DNA from: an uncultured Microbacteriaceae bacterium
GTDB lineage: Bacteria; Actinomycetota; Actinomycetes; Actinomycetales; Microbacteriaceae
Direction: 5' to 3'
Assembly: GCA_934661165.1 (NCBI GenBank)
Contig: CAKUJB010000004.1
Location: forward strand, 1 to 51,538
Length of the DNA stretch: 51,538 bases
Part shown: positions 17,512-25,753 of the stretch, piece after piece
Layout of the letters: every line of letters starts with the position of its first letter
How positions within the stretch are numbered: the first letter of the stretch is position 1
The notes under the pieces: generated by a model
Database searches by the model: none
Told to the model about the DNA's origin: nothing
The model's input: the letters and a program-made list of their open reading frames with translations, nothing else
Program-made: the position numbers and the translations under genes

Positions 17512-18273
17512 TCAGCGGCCCTGCTCCGCGAGGCGGGCGAGGACGTTCGCCGGGATGAGCCGGGCGATCCCGACGATGAGCTTGTACCGCAGGGAGGGGA
17601 TCGACACGGCGCGGCCCCGCTCGGCGTCGCGCAGCGCCTCGCGGACGACGTCCCGCGCGTCGAGCCACATGCCGCGGGCGACGCCCTCCTGGCCGGGCGG
17701 CAGGCCCATCCGCTCGTGGAAGTCGGTGTGGGTGAAGCCGGGGCACACCGCCGTCGTCGTGACGCCGCGCTTCCGGTACTTGACGTTCGCCCACCGGCTG
17801 AACTGGATGAGGAAGCCCTTGACCGCCCCGTACGTCGAGCGCGGCAGGAAGCCGGCGACGGACGCGACGTTGACGACCCGGCCGTGCCCGCGCTCGAGCA
17901 TCGCGCGGTACGCGGCGTGCGACAGCCGCAGCGGCGTCTCGACGTGGATCTGGAGGTGCGCGGCTTCGTCGGCCATCGCATTCCTCGCGAAGTCGAGGCC
18001 GAGGCCGTAGCCCGCGTTGTTGACGAGCACGTCGACGGGTGCGGCGTCGGCCGCGACGCGCGCGGCGACCCGATCGACATCGGCGGGGTCGGTGAGGTCG
18101 GCGGGCAGCACCTCGACGTCGACTCCGTGCGCGGCCCGGAGCGCGGCCGCGAGCGACTCGAGCTCGGGCGCGCGCCGCGCGACGAGGACGAGGTCGGTCC
18201 CGCGCGCGGCGAGCTGCCGGGCGAACTCGGCGCCGAGCCCCGCGCTCGCGCCCGTGACGAGGGCGACCGGCAT
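17512..18273 (-). CDS. Short-chain dehydrogenase/reductase (SDR)
   Basis: Classical SDR of 253 residues: cofactor motif TGASAGLG at residues 7-14, NNAGYG near 88, the catalytic serine in NVASVAGFLP, and YGAVK for the Tyr/Lys pair. The C-terminal segment (SLRYKLIVGIARLIPANVLARLA) is hydrophobic, as in SDRs of the DltE/YqjQ type that act on lipid-like substrates. ATG at 18273 has AAGGAGG 5 nt upstream and is 16 bp from the upstream monooxygenase gene, so the two probably share an mRNA. The substrate is unknown. Confidence 0.9.
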   Translation of the reverse strand: MPVALVTGASAGLGAEFARQLAARGTDLVLVARRAPELESLAAALRAAHGVDVEVLPADLTDPADVDRVAARVAADAAPVDVLVNNAGYGLGLDFARNAMADEAAHLQIHVETPLRLSHAAYRAMLERGHGRVVNVASVAGFLPRSTYGAVKGFLIQFSRWANVKYRKRGVTTTAVCPGFTHTDFHERMGLPPGQEGVARGMWLDARDVVREALRDAERGRAVSIPSLRYKLIVGIARLIPANVLARLAEQGR

Positions 18274-18289
18274 CGACGCCTCCTTGCGA

Positions 18290-19597
18290 TCAGGCCCCGG
18301 GTCGGGGCAGGCCGAGCGTATCGCGCAGCGTCGTCCCGGGGTACTCGTCGCGGAAGAGCCCGCGCCGCTGCAGCTCCGGCACGAGGAGCTCGCAGATGTC
18401 GTCGAGCCCCTCCGGCATGAACGGTGGGATGATCGTGAAGCCGTCGCACGCGCCGGCCGCGAACCACGAGGCCATGTGGTCGGCGACCGTCTCGGCGGTG
18501 CCGACGACCGTGCCGTGCGACCGCGAGCGCGAGTGCGAGACGACGAGCTGGCGCAGCGTCGGCCGCTGCTCGACGATGTGGCGATACGTGTTCCGGTACC
18601 GGCTCGCGGCGATGAGCGCGTTCGAGTCGCCCTCCTCCGGGGCGGCGAGACGCTCGAGGGGGATCTCGGCGTCGAGGTCGAGGCCGCTCAGGTCGGCACC
18701 GAGCAGGAGCTCGCTCAGCCGACGCAGGCCCGCCTCCATCGGCAGTAGCTCGGCGATCTCGTCGAGCCGCTGCTGCGCCTGGATCGCGGTCTTCGCGACG
18801 ACCGGCACGATCCCCGGCAGGACGGCGGGCGTCACCGGCCGCGAGGCGGTGCGCTCGCGCAGCTGGGCGCGGAAGTCGATCGCGGCGTCCATGAGGCTCT
18901 GCGAGGTGAAGATCACCTCGGCGTGCTTTGCCGCGAAGGCGCGGCCATCCCCGGACTGCCCCGCCTGGGCGATGACGGGTCGGCCCTGTGGCGAGCGCCT
19001 GTGGGTCAGCGCCTCGGCGACGCGGTAGTGCTCGCCGACATAGCGGGGGTGGCGGATCCGGTCGAGCTCGGCCCACTGGCCGCGCTCCCGGTCGACCACC
19101 ACCGCGTCGTCCTGCCAGGCGTCCCAGATCCGATACGCGACATCGAGGAACTCATCGGCACGCGCGTAGCGCTCCCGCTTCTCCGGCATGTCCATCGCGA
19201 AGTTCTGCGCACCATCGGTCGAGGTGACGACGCTCCAGCCGACCCGGCCACCCGACAGGTGGTCGAGCTGCGACAGCATGCGGGCGACGGTGTACGGCTC
19301 GGCGAAGGTCGTCGAGATCGTCGGGATGAAGCCGAGGTGGCTGGTGCGAGCGACCAGCGCACCCGTTGTCGTGAGCGGCTCGTAGCCGCCCACCGGCGGG
19401 TCCTCCCCCGTCGACTCGAAGACGACCCGGTCGGCGAGCAGCATCGCGTCGAACTTCGCCGCCTCGGCCGCTTCGGCGCTGCGCAGCACGAGGTCGAGCC
19501 CGAACTGCCCCTCGGCGAGGCTGCCGGGACGCCGCCAGCTGTGGACGAGCATCCCGACGGGGCTGTGGAAGAGCAGGAGGTGCATCTGGTCACTCAT
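18290..19597 (-). CDS. LLM-class flavin-dependent monooxygenase (NtaA/SnaA/DszA type)
   Basis: Bacterial-luciferase-like FMN-dependent monooxygenase, 435 residues, of the nitrilotriacetate/dibenzothiophene-sulfone/alkanesulfonate group. Visible family features are the HSWRRPGS start, LADRVVFESTGEDPP, GRVGWSVVTSTDGAQNFAM, the QAGQSGDGRAFAAKHAEVIF segment for FMN binding, and GFTIIPPFMPEGLDDICELLVPELQRRG. ATG at 19597 is chosen for the GGTGG about 7 nt upstream; an ATG six codons further up (19615) is possible. The SDR follows 16 bp downstream. A C-S or C-N bond-cleaving role is inferred only from the family. No flavin reductase is nearby. Confidence 0.88.
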   Translation of the reverse strand: MSDQMHLLLFHSPVGMLVHSWRRPGSLAEGQFGLDLVLRSAEAAEAAKFDAMLLADRVVFESTGEDPPVGGYEPLTTTGALVARTSHLGFIPTISTTFAEPYTVARMLSQLDHLSGGRVGWSVVTSTDGAQNFAMDMPEKRERYARADEFLDVAYRIWDAWQDDAVVVDRERGQWAELDRIRHPRYVGEHYRVAEALTHRRSPQGRPVIAQAGQSGDGRAFAAKHAEVIFTSQSLMDAAIDFRAQLRERTASRPVTPAVLPGIVPVVAKTAIQAQQRLDEIAELLPMEAGLRRLSELLLGADLSGLDLDAEIPLERLAAPEEGDSNALIAASRYRNTYRHIVEQRPTLRQLVVSHSRSRSHGTVVGTAETVADHMASWFAAGACDGFTIIPPFMPEGLDDICELLVPELQRRGLFRDEYPGTTLRDTLGLPRPGA

Positions 19598-19688
19598 CGA
19601 ACATCCACCATTCATCCATCACGCGATCGCTCGAGCGTACGAATGCGGGACGAGCGCCGGTGACCCGACGCTAGTCAGCGAGCGCTCG

Positions 19689-19719
19689 GTTCCGAGGGCC
19701 GACTTCCACCCGTCGGAAC
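19689..19719 (-). terminator. Hairpin downstream of thyX
   Basis: GTTCCGA (19689-19695) pairs with TCGGAAC (19713-19719), extended by GGG/CCC past one bulged base. It begins 8 nt after the thyX stop on the minus strand. There is no U-run, so it may be an L-shaped terminator. Confidence 0.45.
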
Positions 19720-19726
19720 GCCGCCA

Positions 19727-20452
19727 TTACGGCGCGACGCGGCCGTTCTCGTTGAACGCCTCGTGGGTGTACGGCATGAGCGGCGCCCAGAGCGCCTCCA
19801 TCTGCTCGGCGACCATCTCGATCTCGCGCTGCGGGAACGACGGGAAGTGCGTCCCCTCGCGCTTCGTCCGCAGCGAGAGGAAGTTCATGAGCGAGCGGGC
19901 GTTCATCGTCACGTACATCGAGGAGTAGATGTTGAGCGGCAGCACGATCCGGGCGACCTCGCGGGCGACGCCGGAGTCGAGGATCCGCTGGTAGGACTCG
20001 TAGGCCGCGGTCGAGGTCGCACGCGCCTCGGCCTGGACGAGCTCGGTCTGCTCGGGCGTGCCCGGGATGAACTCGTAGTGGCCGGTCTTGCCGATCTGGA
20101 TGAGGTTGCGCTCCGGCGCGGGGATGTAGAAGACCGGGCGCAGCTCGCGGTAGCGACCGGACTCCTCGTTGTACGAGGCGATGCGGTGGCGCATGAACTC
20201 GCGGAAGACGAAGATCGGGGCCTGCACGTAGAAGGTCATCGAGTTGTGCTCGAAGGGCGAGCCGTGCCGGTCGCGCATGAGGTAGTTGATGAGGCCCTTG
20301 TCCCGCGCGTCAGCCTCGTCCTCCGCGCCCTCGAGGGACTGCTCGCCGAGCGTCGAGACCCTCGCGGCGAAGAGCACATCGGCGTCGCGGGCGGCCGAGC
20401 GCACGAGCTCGACGGTCACATCGGAGCGGAACTGGATCTCGTCGTCTGCCAC
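19727..20452 (-). CDS. thyX: FAD-dependent thymidylate synthase ThyX
   Basis: Makes dTMP from dUMP with methylene-tetrahydrofolate, FAD and NADPH. The ThyX signature RHRxxSxNExSxR is complete at residues 88-100. Further motifs are HGSPFEHNSMTFYVQAPIFVFREF and LPLNIYSSMYVTMNARSLMNFL. The product is 241 residues long, normal for the family. GTG at 20452 has TATCGT 7 nt upstream; the open frame beyond it (to 20608) lacks family similarity. In many Actinobacteria thyX lies next to dapB and dapA; here accessory genes separate it from both. Confidence 0.96.
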   Translation of the reverse strand: MADDEIQFRSDVTVELVRSAARDADVLFAARVSTLGEQSLEGAEDEADARDKGLINYLMRDRHGSPFEHNSMTFYVQAPIFVFREFMRHRIASYNEESGRYRELRPVFYIPAPERNLIQIGKTGHYEFIPGTPEQTELVQAEARATSTAAYESYQRILDSGVAREVARIVLPLNIYSSMYVTMNARSLMNFLSLRTKREGTHFPSFPQREIEMVAEQMEALWAPLMPYTHEAFNENGRVAP

Positions 20453-20459
20453 GCTCCAC

Positions 20460-20465
20460 ACGATA
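20460..20465 (-). promoter_or_regulatory. -10 hexamer of thyX (near-leaderless)
   Basis: TATCGT on the minus strand, 7 nt before the GTG at 20452. Confidence 0.5.
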
Positions 20466-20622
20466 GCGCCGGGCGCCCGCCGCGCCACCCGCCACGCCCG
20501 GACGCCGCGCCGCCTGCGCTTTCCACCGCGTGGAACCGCGTGTGGCGCCCCGAGGGTCCGCCTGCGAGCATCGATGCCACCAGGCGGCCGTCCCGTGCCG
20601 CCGCGCACCCGAGGAGGGCCCG

Positions 20623-20871
20623 ATGCCGGACACCGCCGTGATCGACGAGGCGCTCGCGGACCTCCGCGACATGCTCGCCTCCGACGACTACCTGCTCAAC
20701 TGGAGCCTCGTCGGCGAGGACCGCGTCGCGGTCGAGGTCGCGCCGGGCTCGGACTCCTGCGAGGACTGCCTCGTCCCCGCACCGGTGCTCGAGACGATCG
20801 TGCGCACGGCGCTGAGCGCCACGCCGTTCGAGCTCGACAGCGTGCGCCTGCCGGAGCCGAGCGGGCACTGA
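20623..20871 (+). CDS. Small CxxC protein of unknown function (82 aa)
   Basis: I do not recognise a named family. The 82-residue product is acidic, has no membrane segment, and carries a Cys-Glu-Asp-Cys motif (C46, C49) followed by LVPAPVLETIVRTAL, which looks like a helix capping a redox or metal site. The ATG at 20623 is supported by GGAGGG 4 nt upstream; the frame is open to 20530 without a better start. It lies 69 bp upstream of, and on the same strand as, a thioredoxin-like gene and a DUF4395 gene, which also contain CxxC motifs. It could be co-expressed with them, although the thioredoxin-like gene also has its own -10. Confidence 0.7.
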   Translation: MPDTAVIDEALADLRDMLASDDYLLNWSLVGEDRVAVEVAPGSDSCEDCLVPAPVLETIVRTALSATPFELDSVRLPEPSGH

Positions 20872-20928
20872 GCCCGGCCGCCCCGGTCATGGGGCGTCAT
20901 GAACGACCGCGGACCCCCGTCCGCCCAC

Positions 20929-20934
20929 TAGCGT
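20929..20934 (+). promoter_or_regulatory. -10 hexamer of the thioredoxin-like gene (leaderless)
   Basis: TAGCGT, 6 nt before the GTG at 20941. Confidence 0.5.
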
Positions 20935-20940
20935 GCAGGT

Positions 20941-21381
20941 GTGGAGCCGATGCTCGCCCTGGGGATCACGGGGGCCGTCGTCGCCGTCGCCGCAGGCCTC
21001 GGCGTGCTCTGGCGCGCCACCTCGGGTCGTCGTCGCCGCGGCGACGGGGAGCGCTTCGCGCCCGGCGAGCTGCCGGGCCTCGACGACTTCGCCGCGGGCG
21101 CGACGCTCGTGCAGTTCTCGACCGAGTTCTGCGCGATCTGCCCCGCGACCCGGCGCTATCTCGAGCAGGTCGCCGCGGAGCGCGGCGGCGTGCGCCACCA
21201 CGAGATCGACCTCACGCATAACCCGCAGCTCGCGCAGCGACTGCGGATCCTGCAGACCCCGACCGTCTTCGTCCTCGACCCGGCGGGACGCCTCACCGCA
21301 AGATTCGGCGGGGCACCCCGCCGGGCCGAGCTCGCCGACGCGCTTGACCAACTCGTCCCCCAGCCGGAATGGAACCTCTGA
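20941..21381 (+). CDS. Membrane-anchored thioredoxin-like protein
   Basis: Thioredoxin-fold protein of 146 residues: one N-terminal helix (about residues 4-25), an Arg-rich stop-transfer stretch (GRRRRG), then the thioredoxin domain. The active site is C64-A-I-C67 in FSTEFCAICPATRR; the cis-proline is in LQTPTVFVLDP. The charge pattern puts the long domain on the cytosolic side if the Arg cluster stays inside, but topology is uncertain. The start is GTG at 20941. Its TGA overlaps the ATG of the DUF4395 gene by one base (TGATG). Pairing of a thioredoxin-like gene with DUF4395 recurs in Actinobacteria, and a reducing role for a membrane partner is inferred. Confidence 0.85.
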   Translation: MEPMLALGITGAVVAVAAGLGVLWRATSGRRRRGDGERFAPGELPGLDDFAAGATLVQFSTEFCAICPATRRYLEQVAAERGGVRHHEIDLTHNPQLAQRLRILQTPTVFVLDPAGRLTARFGGAPRRAELADALDQLVPQPEWNL

Positions 21382-21887
21382 TGACCCAGCCAGCGCCCAC
21401 CCCGACCCCGATCGATTCGCGCGGCCCACGCTTCGGCGCGGGCGTCACCTTCGTGCTCGCCCTCGCGGCGCTGTTCTTCGGGCTGCTGCTCCCGCTCGAG
21501 CCGACGCTGCTGCTGCGCATCGCGAGTCCCGAATTCCTCCTCTTGCTCGTCGTCTGGATCGCGTTCACGATCGGGACGTTCTTCGGCATCGGCGCGAACC
21601 CCTGGGCCCTCGTCTTCCGGCACTGGGTGCGGCCGCGATTGTCGAAGCCCGCTGTCACCGAGGACCCGCGCCCGCCGCACTTCGCGCTCGGCGTCGGCTT
21701 CGCCCTCAGCACGGTGGGTCTCGTCCTCCACGCCGCCGGGGTCCCCTACGGGCTCGTCATCACGAGCGCCGCGATCGTCATCGCGTCGTTCCTCAACGCA
21801 TTCGTCGGCTACTGCCTCGGATGCCAGGTCTTCCTGCTGCTCGTGCGCGCGGGCGCCATCCGGCCGAAGACGCCGATCGCCGGCTGA
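21381..21887 (+). CDS. DUF4395 integral membrane protein
   Basis: A 168-residue protein with a short polar N-terminus and about four hydrophobic helices (residues 22-40, 50-70, 103-122, 124-142 and onward). It contains the family motifs RGPRFGAGVT, FFGIGANPWALVFRHWVRPRL and FVGYCLGCQVFLLLVR, the last with a conserved CxxC (C145, C148). The start at 21381 overlaps the thioredoxin-like stop (TGATG), so the two are translationally coupled. DUF4395 has no proven function; its thiol pair next to a thioredoxin suggests electron transfer through the membrane or sulfur-carrier handling. Confidence 0.85.
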   Translation: MTQPAPTPTPIDSRGPRFGAGVTFVLALAALFFGLLLPLEPTLLLRIASPEFLLLLVVWIAFTIGTFFGIGANPWALVFRHWVRPRLSKPAVTEDPRPPHFALGVGFALSTVGLVLHAAGVPYGLVITSAAIVIASFLNAFVGYCLGCQVFLLLVRAGAIRPKTPIAG

Positions 21888-21994
21888 GGCGATCCCGGCG
21901 GAGCGGCTCGGGGACGCTGAGCAGGCGAAGACCCCGTGGTGCCGCACCCTCGGCAGGGTCGCGCCGGGTCGGACGCTCCGCGAGCGGATGGGGC

Positions 21995-22444
21995 TCAACC
22001 CCGTCGGCTGACCGCGATCGCCCGACGCATCGCACCGCGGGCGAGGGCGCGGTCCCCCGCCGCGTCATAGGCGAGTGAGAGCCGCACCCACACCCGCCAG
22101 TCGTCGGGCGCGGCCTCGGCCTCGGCCTGCCAGCGCGGGAACTCCGCCTTGCCCGCCGCCGGGTCGATGCGACCGCTCGGCAGCCGCGGCAGGTCGTCCG
22201 GTGGCAGCTCGCCGGCCTCGCCGAGCCGTCGCAGCAGACGCTGCCCCGCGGCGATGAACCTCGCCTCCACGACGAACCACCACACCGCGACGAGCGGCAG
22301 CACCGCAAGGGCGCCGCCGATGACCTTCGCGAGCGGTGCCGGGTCGAGCAGCAGCACGATCGCATACCAGAGCGCGAAGCCGACCCAGAGCGCCGTGAGG
22401 GCCCCCATGAGGATGACGCCGATAAGCGGCCAGCGTGCGCTCAT
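21995..22444 (-). CDS. Small membrane protein with a TPR-like tail
   Basis: A 149-residue protein of unknown function. Two membrane helices (about residues 8-30 and 40-60) are followed by a cytosolic part with a single TPR-like helix pair (DDWRVWVRLSLAYDAAGDRALARGAMRRAIAVSRR). It begins with ATG at 22444, 53 nt after the dapB stop and on the same strand; no clear Shine-Dalgarno is seen. Proteins of this kind occur near dapB in related genomes as far as I can recall, so it may be a lineage-conserved gene. The 107 bp after it (21888-21994) contain nothing I can name. Confidence 0.7.
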   Translation of the reverse strand: MSARWPLIGVILMGALTALWVGFALWYAIVLLLDPAPLAKVIGGALAVLPLVAVWWFVVEARFIAAGQRLLRRLGEAGELPPDDLPRLPSGRIDPAAGKAEFPRWQAEAEAAPDDWRVWVRLSLAYDAAGDRALARGAMRRAIAVSRRG

Positions 22445-22497
22445 GCGCGCGACCGCGATCGGGCGTCGCGACGGCGGCGCGGGACTGCCCCGCGCAT

Positions 22498-23250
22498 TCA
22501 GGCCAGTCCCAGCGACTCGTCGATGCCGAGAACCGCGCCGAGGCCCACGACGACCTCGTCGCGCACATCGGCCGCCGCCAGCAGCGCGGCGCGGATGCCC
22601 GGCTGGTACGCCGCGCTCGAGATCGTGTCGTGCGCGATCGTCAGCAACTCCCCCGGGCCCCCGAGGACGACCTCTTGACGCGCGACGACGCCCGCGAGCC
22701 GCAGCGAATGGATCTGGACGCTGCCGACCTCCTGGCCTCGCGCGCGCTGGTCGCCGTACGGCGTCGCGAACGGCCCCTGCGCGGCGCGCTGCGCCATCAT
22801 GAGCTCCGCGGTGCGCACGGCGGTGCCCGACGGCGAGTCGACCTTGCCCGCGTGGTGCGCCTCCACGATCTCCGCCGAGTCGAAGTATCGCGCCGCGATC
22901 GCGCTGAACGCCGTGCCGAGCACGGAGCCGAGCGAGAAGTTCGGGATGACGACGGCGCCGCTGCCCGGCTGCTCGGCGACCGCGGTGCGCAGCCGCGCGA
23001 TCCGGTCGGCCGACCAGCCGGAGGTCCCGACGAGCACGCGGCGGCCCGCCGCGACCGCGGCGAGCACGATGTCGGTCGAGACCGCGGGCGCGGTCACATC
23101 GACGACGACGTCCGCCACGAACGCGTCCTCGACCGGATCCGCGCTGCCGAGCGAGGCGACGAGTTCCGCCTCCGGCATCGCCTCGACGACCTGGGCGACG
23201 ATGGTGCCGAGCCGACCGGTGGCGCCGACGACGGCGACGCGGAAACTCAT
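22498..23250 (-). CDS. dapB: 4-hydroxy-tetrahydrodipicolinate reductase
   Basis: NAD(P)H-dependent second step of the diaminopimelate branch. The 250-residue protein has the Rossmann motif VGATGRLG (residues 8-15) and the substrate-binding/catalytic segment EAHHAGKVDSPSGTA with H132, H133 and K136. The C-terminus (LAAADVRDEVVVGLGAVLGI) matches actinobacterial DapB. The GxxGxxG glycine pattern is slightly altered to GATGRLG, typical of this phylum. ATG at 23250 has TAGGCT 6 nt upstream. The enzyme acts directly after DapA, encoded about 8 kb to the left. Confidence 0.94.
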   Translation of the reverse strand: MSFRVAVVGATGRLGTIVAQVVEAMPEAELVASLGSADPVEDAFVADVVVDVTAPAVSTDIVLAAVAAGRRVLVGTSGWSADRIARLRTAVAEQPGSGAVVIPNFSLGSVLGTAFSAIAARYFDSAEIVEAHHAGKVDSPSGTAVRTAELMMAQRAAQGPFATPYGDQRARGQEVGSVQIHSLRLAGVVARQEVVLGGPGELLTIAHDTISSAAYQPGIRAALLAAADVRDEVVVGLGAVLGIDESLGLA

Positions 23251-23256
23251 GCCCCC

Positions 23257-23262
23257 AGCCTA
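23257..23262 (-). promoter_or_regulatory. -10 hexamer of dapB (leaderless)
   Basis: TAGGCT on the minus strand, then GGGGGC and the ATG at 23250. The G-run is too close to act as a normal Shine-Dalgarno. Confidence 0.5.
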
Positions 23263-23271
23263 CGGCGCCCC

Positions 23272-23327
23272 TCTCGGGTGTCGCGCGCAGGGTGCGGCGG
23301 GGCCCCGACCCCGCGCGACACCCGAGA
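23272..23327. repeat. Palindrome downstream of the M16 peptidase gene
   Basis: TCTCGGGTGTCGCGCG (23272-23287) pairs perfectly with its reverse complement at 23312-23327; the loop contains a second palindrome, CGGGGCCCCG. It sits 8 nt after the peptidase stop on the minus strand, so it could terminate that gene. The perfect 16-nt arms and lack of a U-run also fit a palindromic repeat element. Confidence 0.65.
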
Positions 23328-23335
23328 CCGTCGGC

Positions 23336-24664
23336 TCAGCGCGCGAGGTCGTCCTCGGAGACCGGGCCGACGCCGACGACGACGCGCGGGGCCGCGACGA
23401 GGCGGGCGGCGAGCGCCTGCACCTGCGTGGGTGTCACCGCCTCGAGCTCCGCGGTGATCGTGTCGAGGTCGAGGTACGCGCCGAGCTGCAGCTCGGCGCG
23501 GGCGAGCCGGTTCATGCGTGCGCTCGTGCTCTCCAGTCCGAGCGCGGAACCGCCGACGAGCTGGCCGACGGCACGCGCCCGCTCGGCCTCGGTGATCGGC
23601 TCGCCCGAGATGCGATCGAGCTCGGCGTCGACGACGCGGCGCAGCTCCCCGAGCTTCCCAGGGGTGCAGGACGCCGAGACCGCGAACTCGCCGGCGTCCG
23701 AGTACGGGTGCCAGGAGCTGTAGATGCCGTAGGCGAGGCCCCGCTTCTCCCGCACCTCCTGGAAGAGGCGGGAGGACATGCCGCCGCCGAGCACCGCATT
23801 CATGACGGCGTAGACCGGACGCGCCGCGCTCGTCATGCGGTCCGCGGGCATCCCGATCTCGACGGAGACCTGCTCGAGCGGCCGCGTCACCGCGAGCGTC
23901 TGACGGGCGGGAGCCACGGCGACGGGGTCGCCGGATCGCCGGGCCCGCGGTGCGGCGGCGGCCTCGAGATCCCAGCCGTGACTCGCGAGCCCCGCGACCA
24001 CGGCGTCCACGAGCCAGTCGTGATCGACCGCGCCCGCCGCGACGACCACGAGCTCATCGGGTCGGTAGTGCTCGGCGTAATGCGCGAAGACGCGGTCGCG
24101 ATCGACCGCGCGGATCGATTCGGGGCTGCCGCCGATCGGGCGGCCGAGTGGATGGCCGCCGAAGACCGACTCGGCGAAGCGCTCCCCCGCGACATCGCCC
24201 GGGTCGTCGTCGGCCATCGCGAGCTCCTCGAGGATGACGCCGCGCTCGAGCTCGAACTCCTCCCGGTCGATGACGGAGGCCGCGATCATGTCGGCGAGCA
24301 CATCGACCGCCATGGGCAGATCGCGGTCGCGCACCCGCGCGTAGTAGCAGGTGTACTCCTTGGCCGTCGCCGCGTTGTGGTCGCCGCCGACCGAGTCGTA
24401 GGCGACCGCGATGTCGAGCGCCGAACGCCCGATCGTGCCCTTGAAGAGCAGATGCTCGAGGAAGTGCGTCGAGCCGAACGCGCCCTCCGCCTCGTCCCGC
24501 GAGCCGGCGGGGATCCAGAAGCCGATCGTCGCCGAGGACGCGCCGGGCATCCGCTCGCTGAGCACGCGGAGCCCCGAGGGGTGGAGCGTGCGCGCGACGC
24601 GCGAGCCGCCGCCGGTCTCGAATCGAAGGTCGGGCAGCTCGAGCGGAAGGTCGACGGCGGGCAC
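23336..24664 (-). CDS. M16 (pitrilysin-family) zinc peptidase
   Basis: Processing-peptidase-like zinc enzyme, 442 residues. The inverted zinc motif HxxEH is intact (H67, E70, H71 in HFLEHLLFKG). The GGDHNAATAKEYTCYYARV and ERGVILEELAM segments carry the further Glu ligand, and the C-terminal half shows the substrate-binding GGGMSSRLFQEVREKRGLAYGIYS motif. GTG at 24664 has TAGGCT 6 nt upstream. The gene after pnp in Actinobacteria is commonly this peptidase; here an aldo/keto reductase is inserted between them. The natural substrate is unknown. Confidence 0.93.
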   Translation of the reverse strand: MPAVDLPLELPDLRFETGGGSRVARTLHPSGLRVLSERMPGASSATIGFWIPAGSRDEAEGAFGSTHFLEHLLFKGTIGRSALDIAVAYDSVGGDHNAATAKEYTCYYARVRDRDLPMAVDVLADMIAASVIDREEFELERGVILEELAMADDDPGDVAGERFAESVFGGHPLGRPIGGSPESIRAVDRDRVFAHYAEHYRPDELVVVAAGAVDHDWLVDAVVAGLASHGWDLEAAAAPRARRSGDPVAVAPARQTLAVTRPLEQVSVEIGMPADRMTSAARPVYAVMNAVLGGGMSSRLFQEVREKRGLAYGIYSSWHPYSDAGEFAVSASCTPGKLGELRRVVDAELDRISGEPITEAERARAVGQLVGGSALGLESTSARMNRLARAELQLGAYLDLDTITAELEAVTPTQVQALAARLVAAPRVVVGVGPVSEDDLAR

Positions 24665-24670
24665 CGCACG

Positions 24671-24676
24671 AGCCTA
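24671..24676 (-). promoter_or_regulatory. -10 hexamer of the M16 peptidase gene (leaderless)
   Basis: TAGGCT on the minus strand, 6 nt before the GTG at 24664. Confidence 0.5.
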
Positions 24677-24685
24677 CCCGCGGCG

Positions 24686-25666
24686 TCAGGCGGACGCGGC
24701 GTCGAGGTCGGCGACCTGCTGCCTGGTCAGCGCGATCGCCGGTGCCGCGAGCATCTCCGCGACGTGCTGCGGCTTCGTCGGCGACACGATCGGGGCCGCG
24801 ATGTCCGGCTTCGTGAGCAGCCAGGCGATCGCCGCGGTCGCCATCGACACGCCCTGCGCGTCGGCGACCTCCTGGAGCGCCGCGAGGACGCGCAGGCCGC
24901 GACGGTGGACGTACGGGGCGAGCTCCGCCGCGCGCCGAGCGTCCCGGAGGTCCGCGCGGCTGCGGTACTCGCCGGAGAGGAATCCCGCGGCGAGGGCGAA
25001 CCGGGGCAGCACCCCGAGATGCTGCGAGGCGGCGATCGGCGCCATGTCGCGCTCATATGCCGTCCGGTGCATGAGCGAGTACTCCTGCTGCACGGCGACG
25101 AGCGGGGCGACGCCCATGAGCGCGCAGGCGACGCGCGCCTCGAGCAGCCGCTCGCCCTGATGGTCGGAGCCGCCGAACCACCGGACCTTGCCCTCGCGGA
25201 TGAGCCGGTCGACCGCGAGCAGCGTCTCCTCGAACGGGACGGTCGGGTCGTCGATGTGGAGGAACAGGAGGTCGATCGAGTCGATGCGCAGTCGGCGCAG
25301 CGAGTCCTCGACGGACGCGGCGATCGCGCGCGCCGAGAGCCCCGGGTGCTCGGGCGACTTGCCGACCTTCGTCGAGATCGTCACCGTGTCGCGCCGGCCG
25401 CGCGCCGCGAGCCACGACCCGATGATCGTCTCGCTGCGTCCCCCGGAGTAGGAGTCCGCGGTGTCGATGAGTGCGCCGCCGCCCTCGACGTAGATGTCGA
25501 GCAGCCGCTTCGCCTCCGCGTCGTCGACGAGCCAGCCGAAGACCTTCGCGCCGAATGCGATCGGCGGGACCACGAGGTCCGAGTCGCCGATGGTCCGCCG
25601 CACGACGGGGAGCACCCTCGCCTGCGGCCCCGTGGCGGGGCGCAGGACGGGTTCGGCCGCGGACAC
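24686..25666 (-). CDS. Aldo/keto reductase
   Basis: A 326-residue TIM-barrel oxidoreductase with the catalytic Asp and Tyr in DTADSYSGG, Lys in ISTKVG and His in LLFLHIDDP. Relative to the reductase at 16.5-17.5 kb it has about 20 extra N-terminal residues and shares several motifs (DTADSYS, FLSGEYRS), so the two may be distant paralogues. GTG at 25666 is preceded by GGGAG at 6 nt. It sits between pnp and the M16 peptidase gene, which are usually adjacent, so it is probably an insertion into the backbone. The substrate is unknown. Confidence 0.92.
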   Translation of the reverse strand: MSAAEPVLRPATGPQARVLPVVRRTIGDSDLVVPPIAFGAKVFGWLVDDAEAKRLLDIYVEGGGALIDTADSYSGGRSETIIGSWLAARGRRDTVTISTKVGKSPEHPGLSARAIAASVEDSLRRLRIDSIDLLFLHIDDPTVPFEETLLAVDRLIREGKVRWFGGSDHQGERLLEARVACALMGVAPLVAVQQEYSLMHRTAYERDMAPIAASQHLGVLPRFALAAGFLSGEYRSRADLRDARRAAELAPYVHRRGLRVLAALQEVADAQGVSMATAAIAWLLTKPDIAAPIVSPTKPQHVAEMLAAPAIALTRQQVADLDAASA

Positions 25667-25738
25667 TCGGGCTCCCTTCGTCTGGGGAAGGGTACTGCCC
25701 GAGCGCCCGCGGCCGTGGGACCCTGCGCGGACTGTTCG

Positions 25739-25752
25739 CGGATCGTTATCCG
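25739..25752 (-). terminator. Small hairpin after pnp
   Basis: CGGAT-CGTT-ATCCG immediately follows the pnp stop codon on the minus strand. The stem is only 5 bp with no U-run, so support is weak. Confidence 0.25.
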
Positions 25753-25753
25753 A

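Noticed and set aside
23351..24237. Arg/Pro/Ser-rich open frames on either strand inside the M16 gene and similar ones elsewhere
   Set aside because: They are frame shadows of conserved genes: low-complexity composition, no start signals, no recognisable domain.
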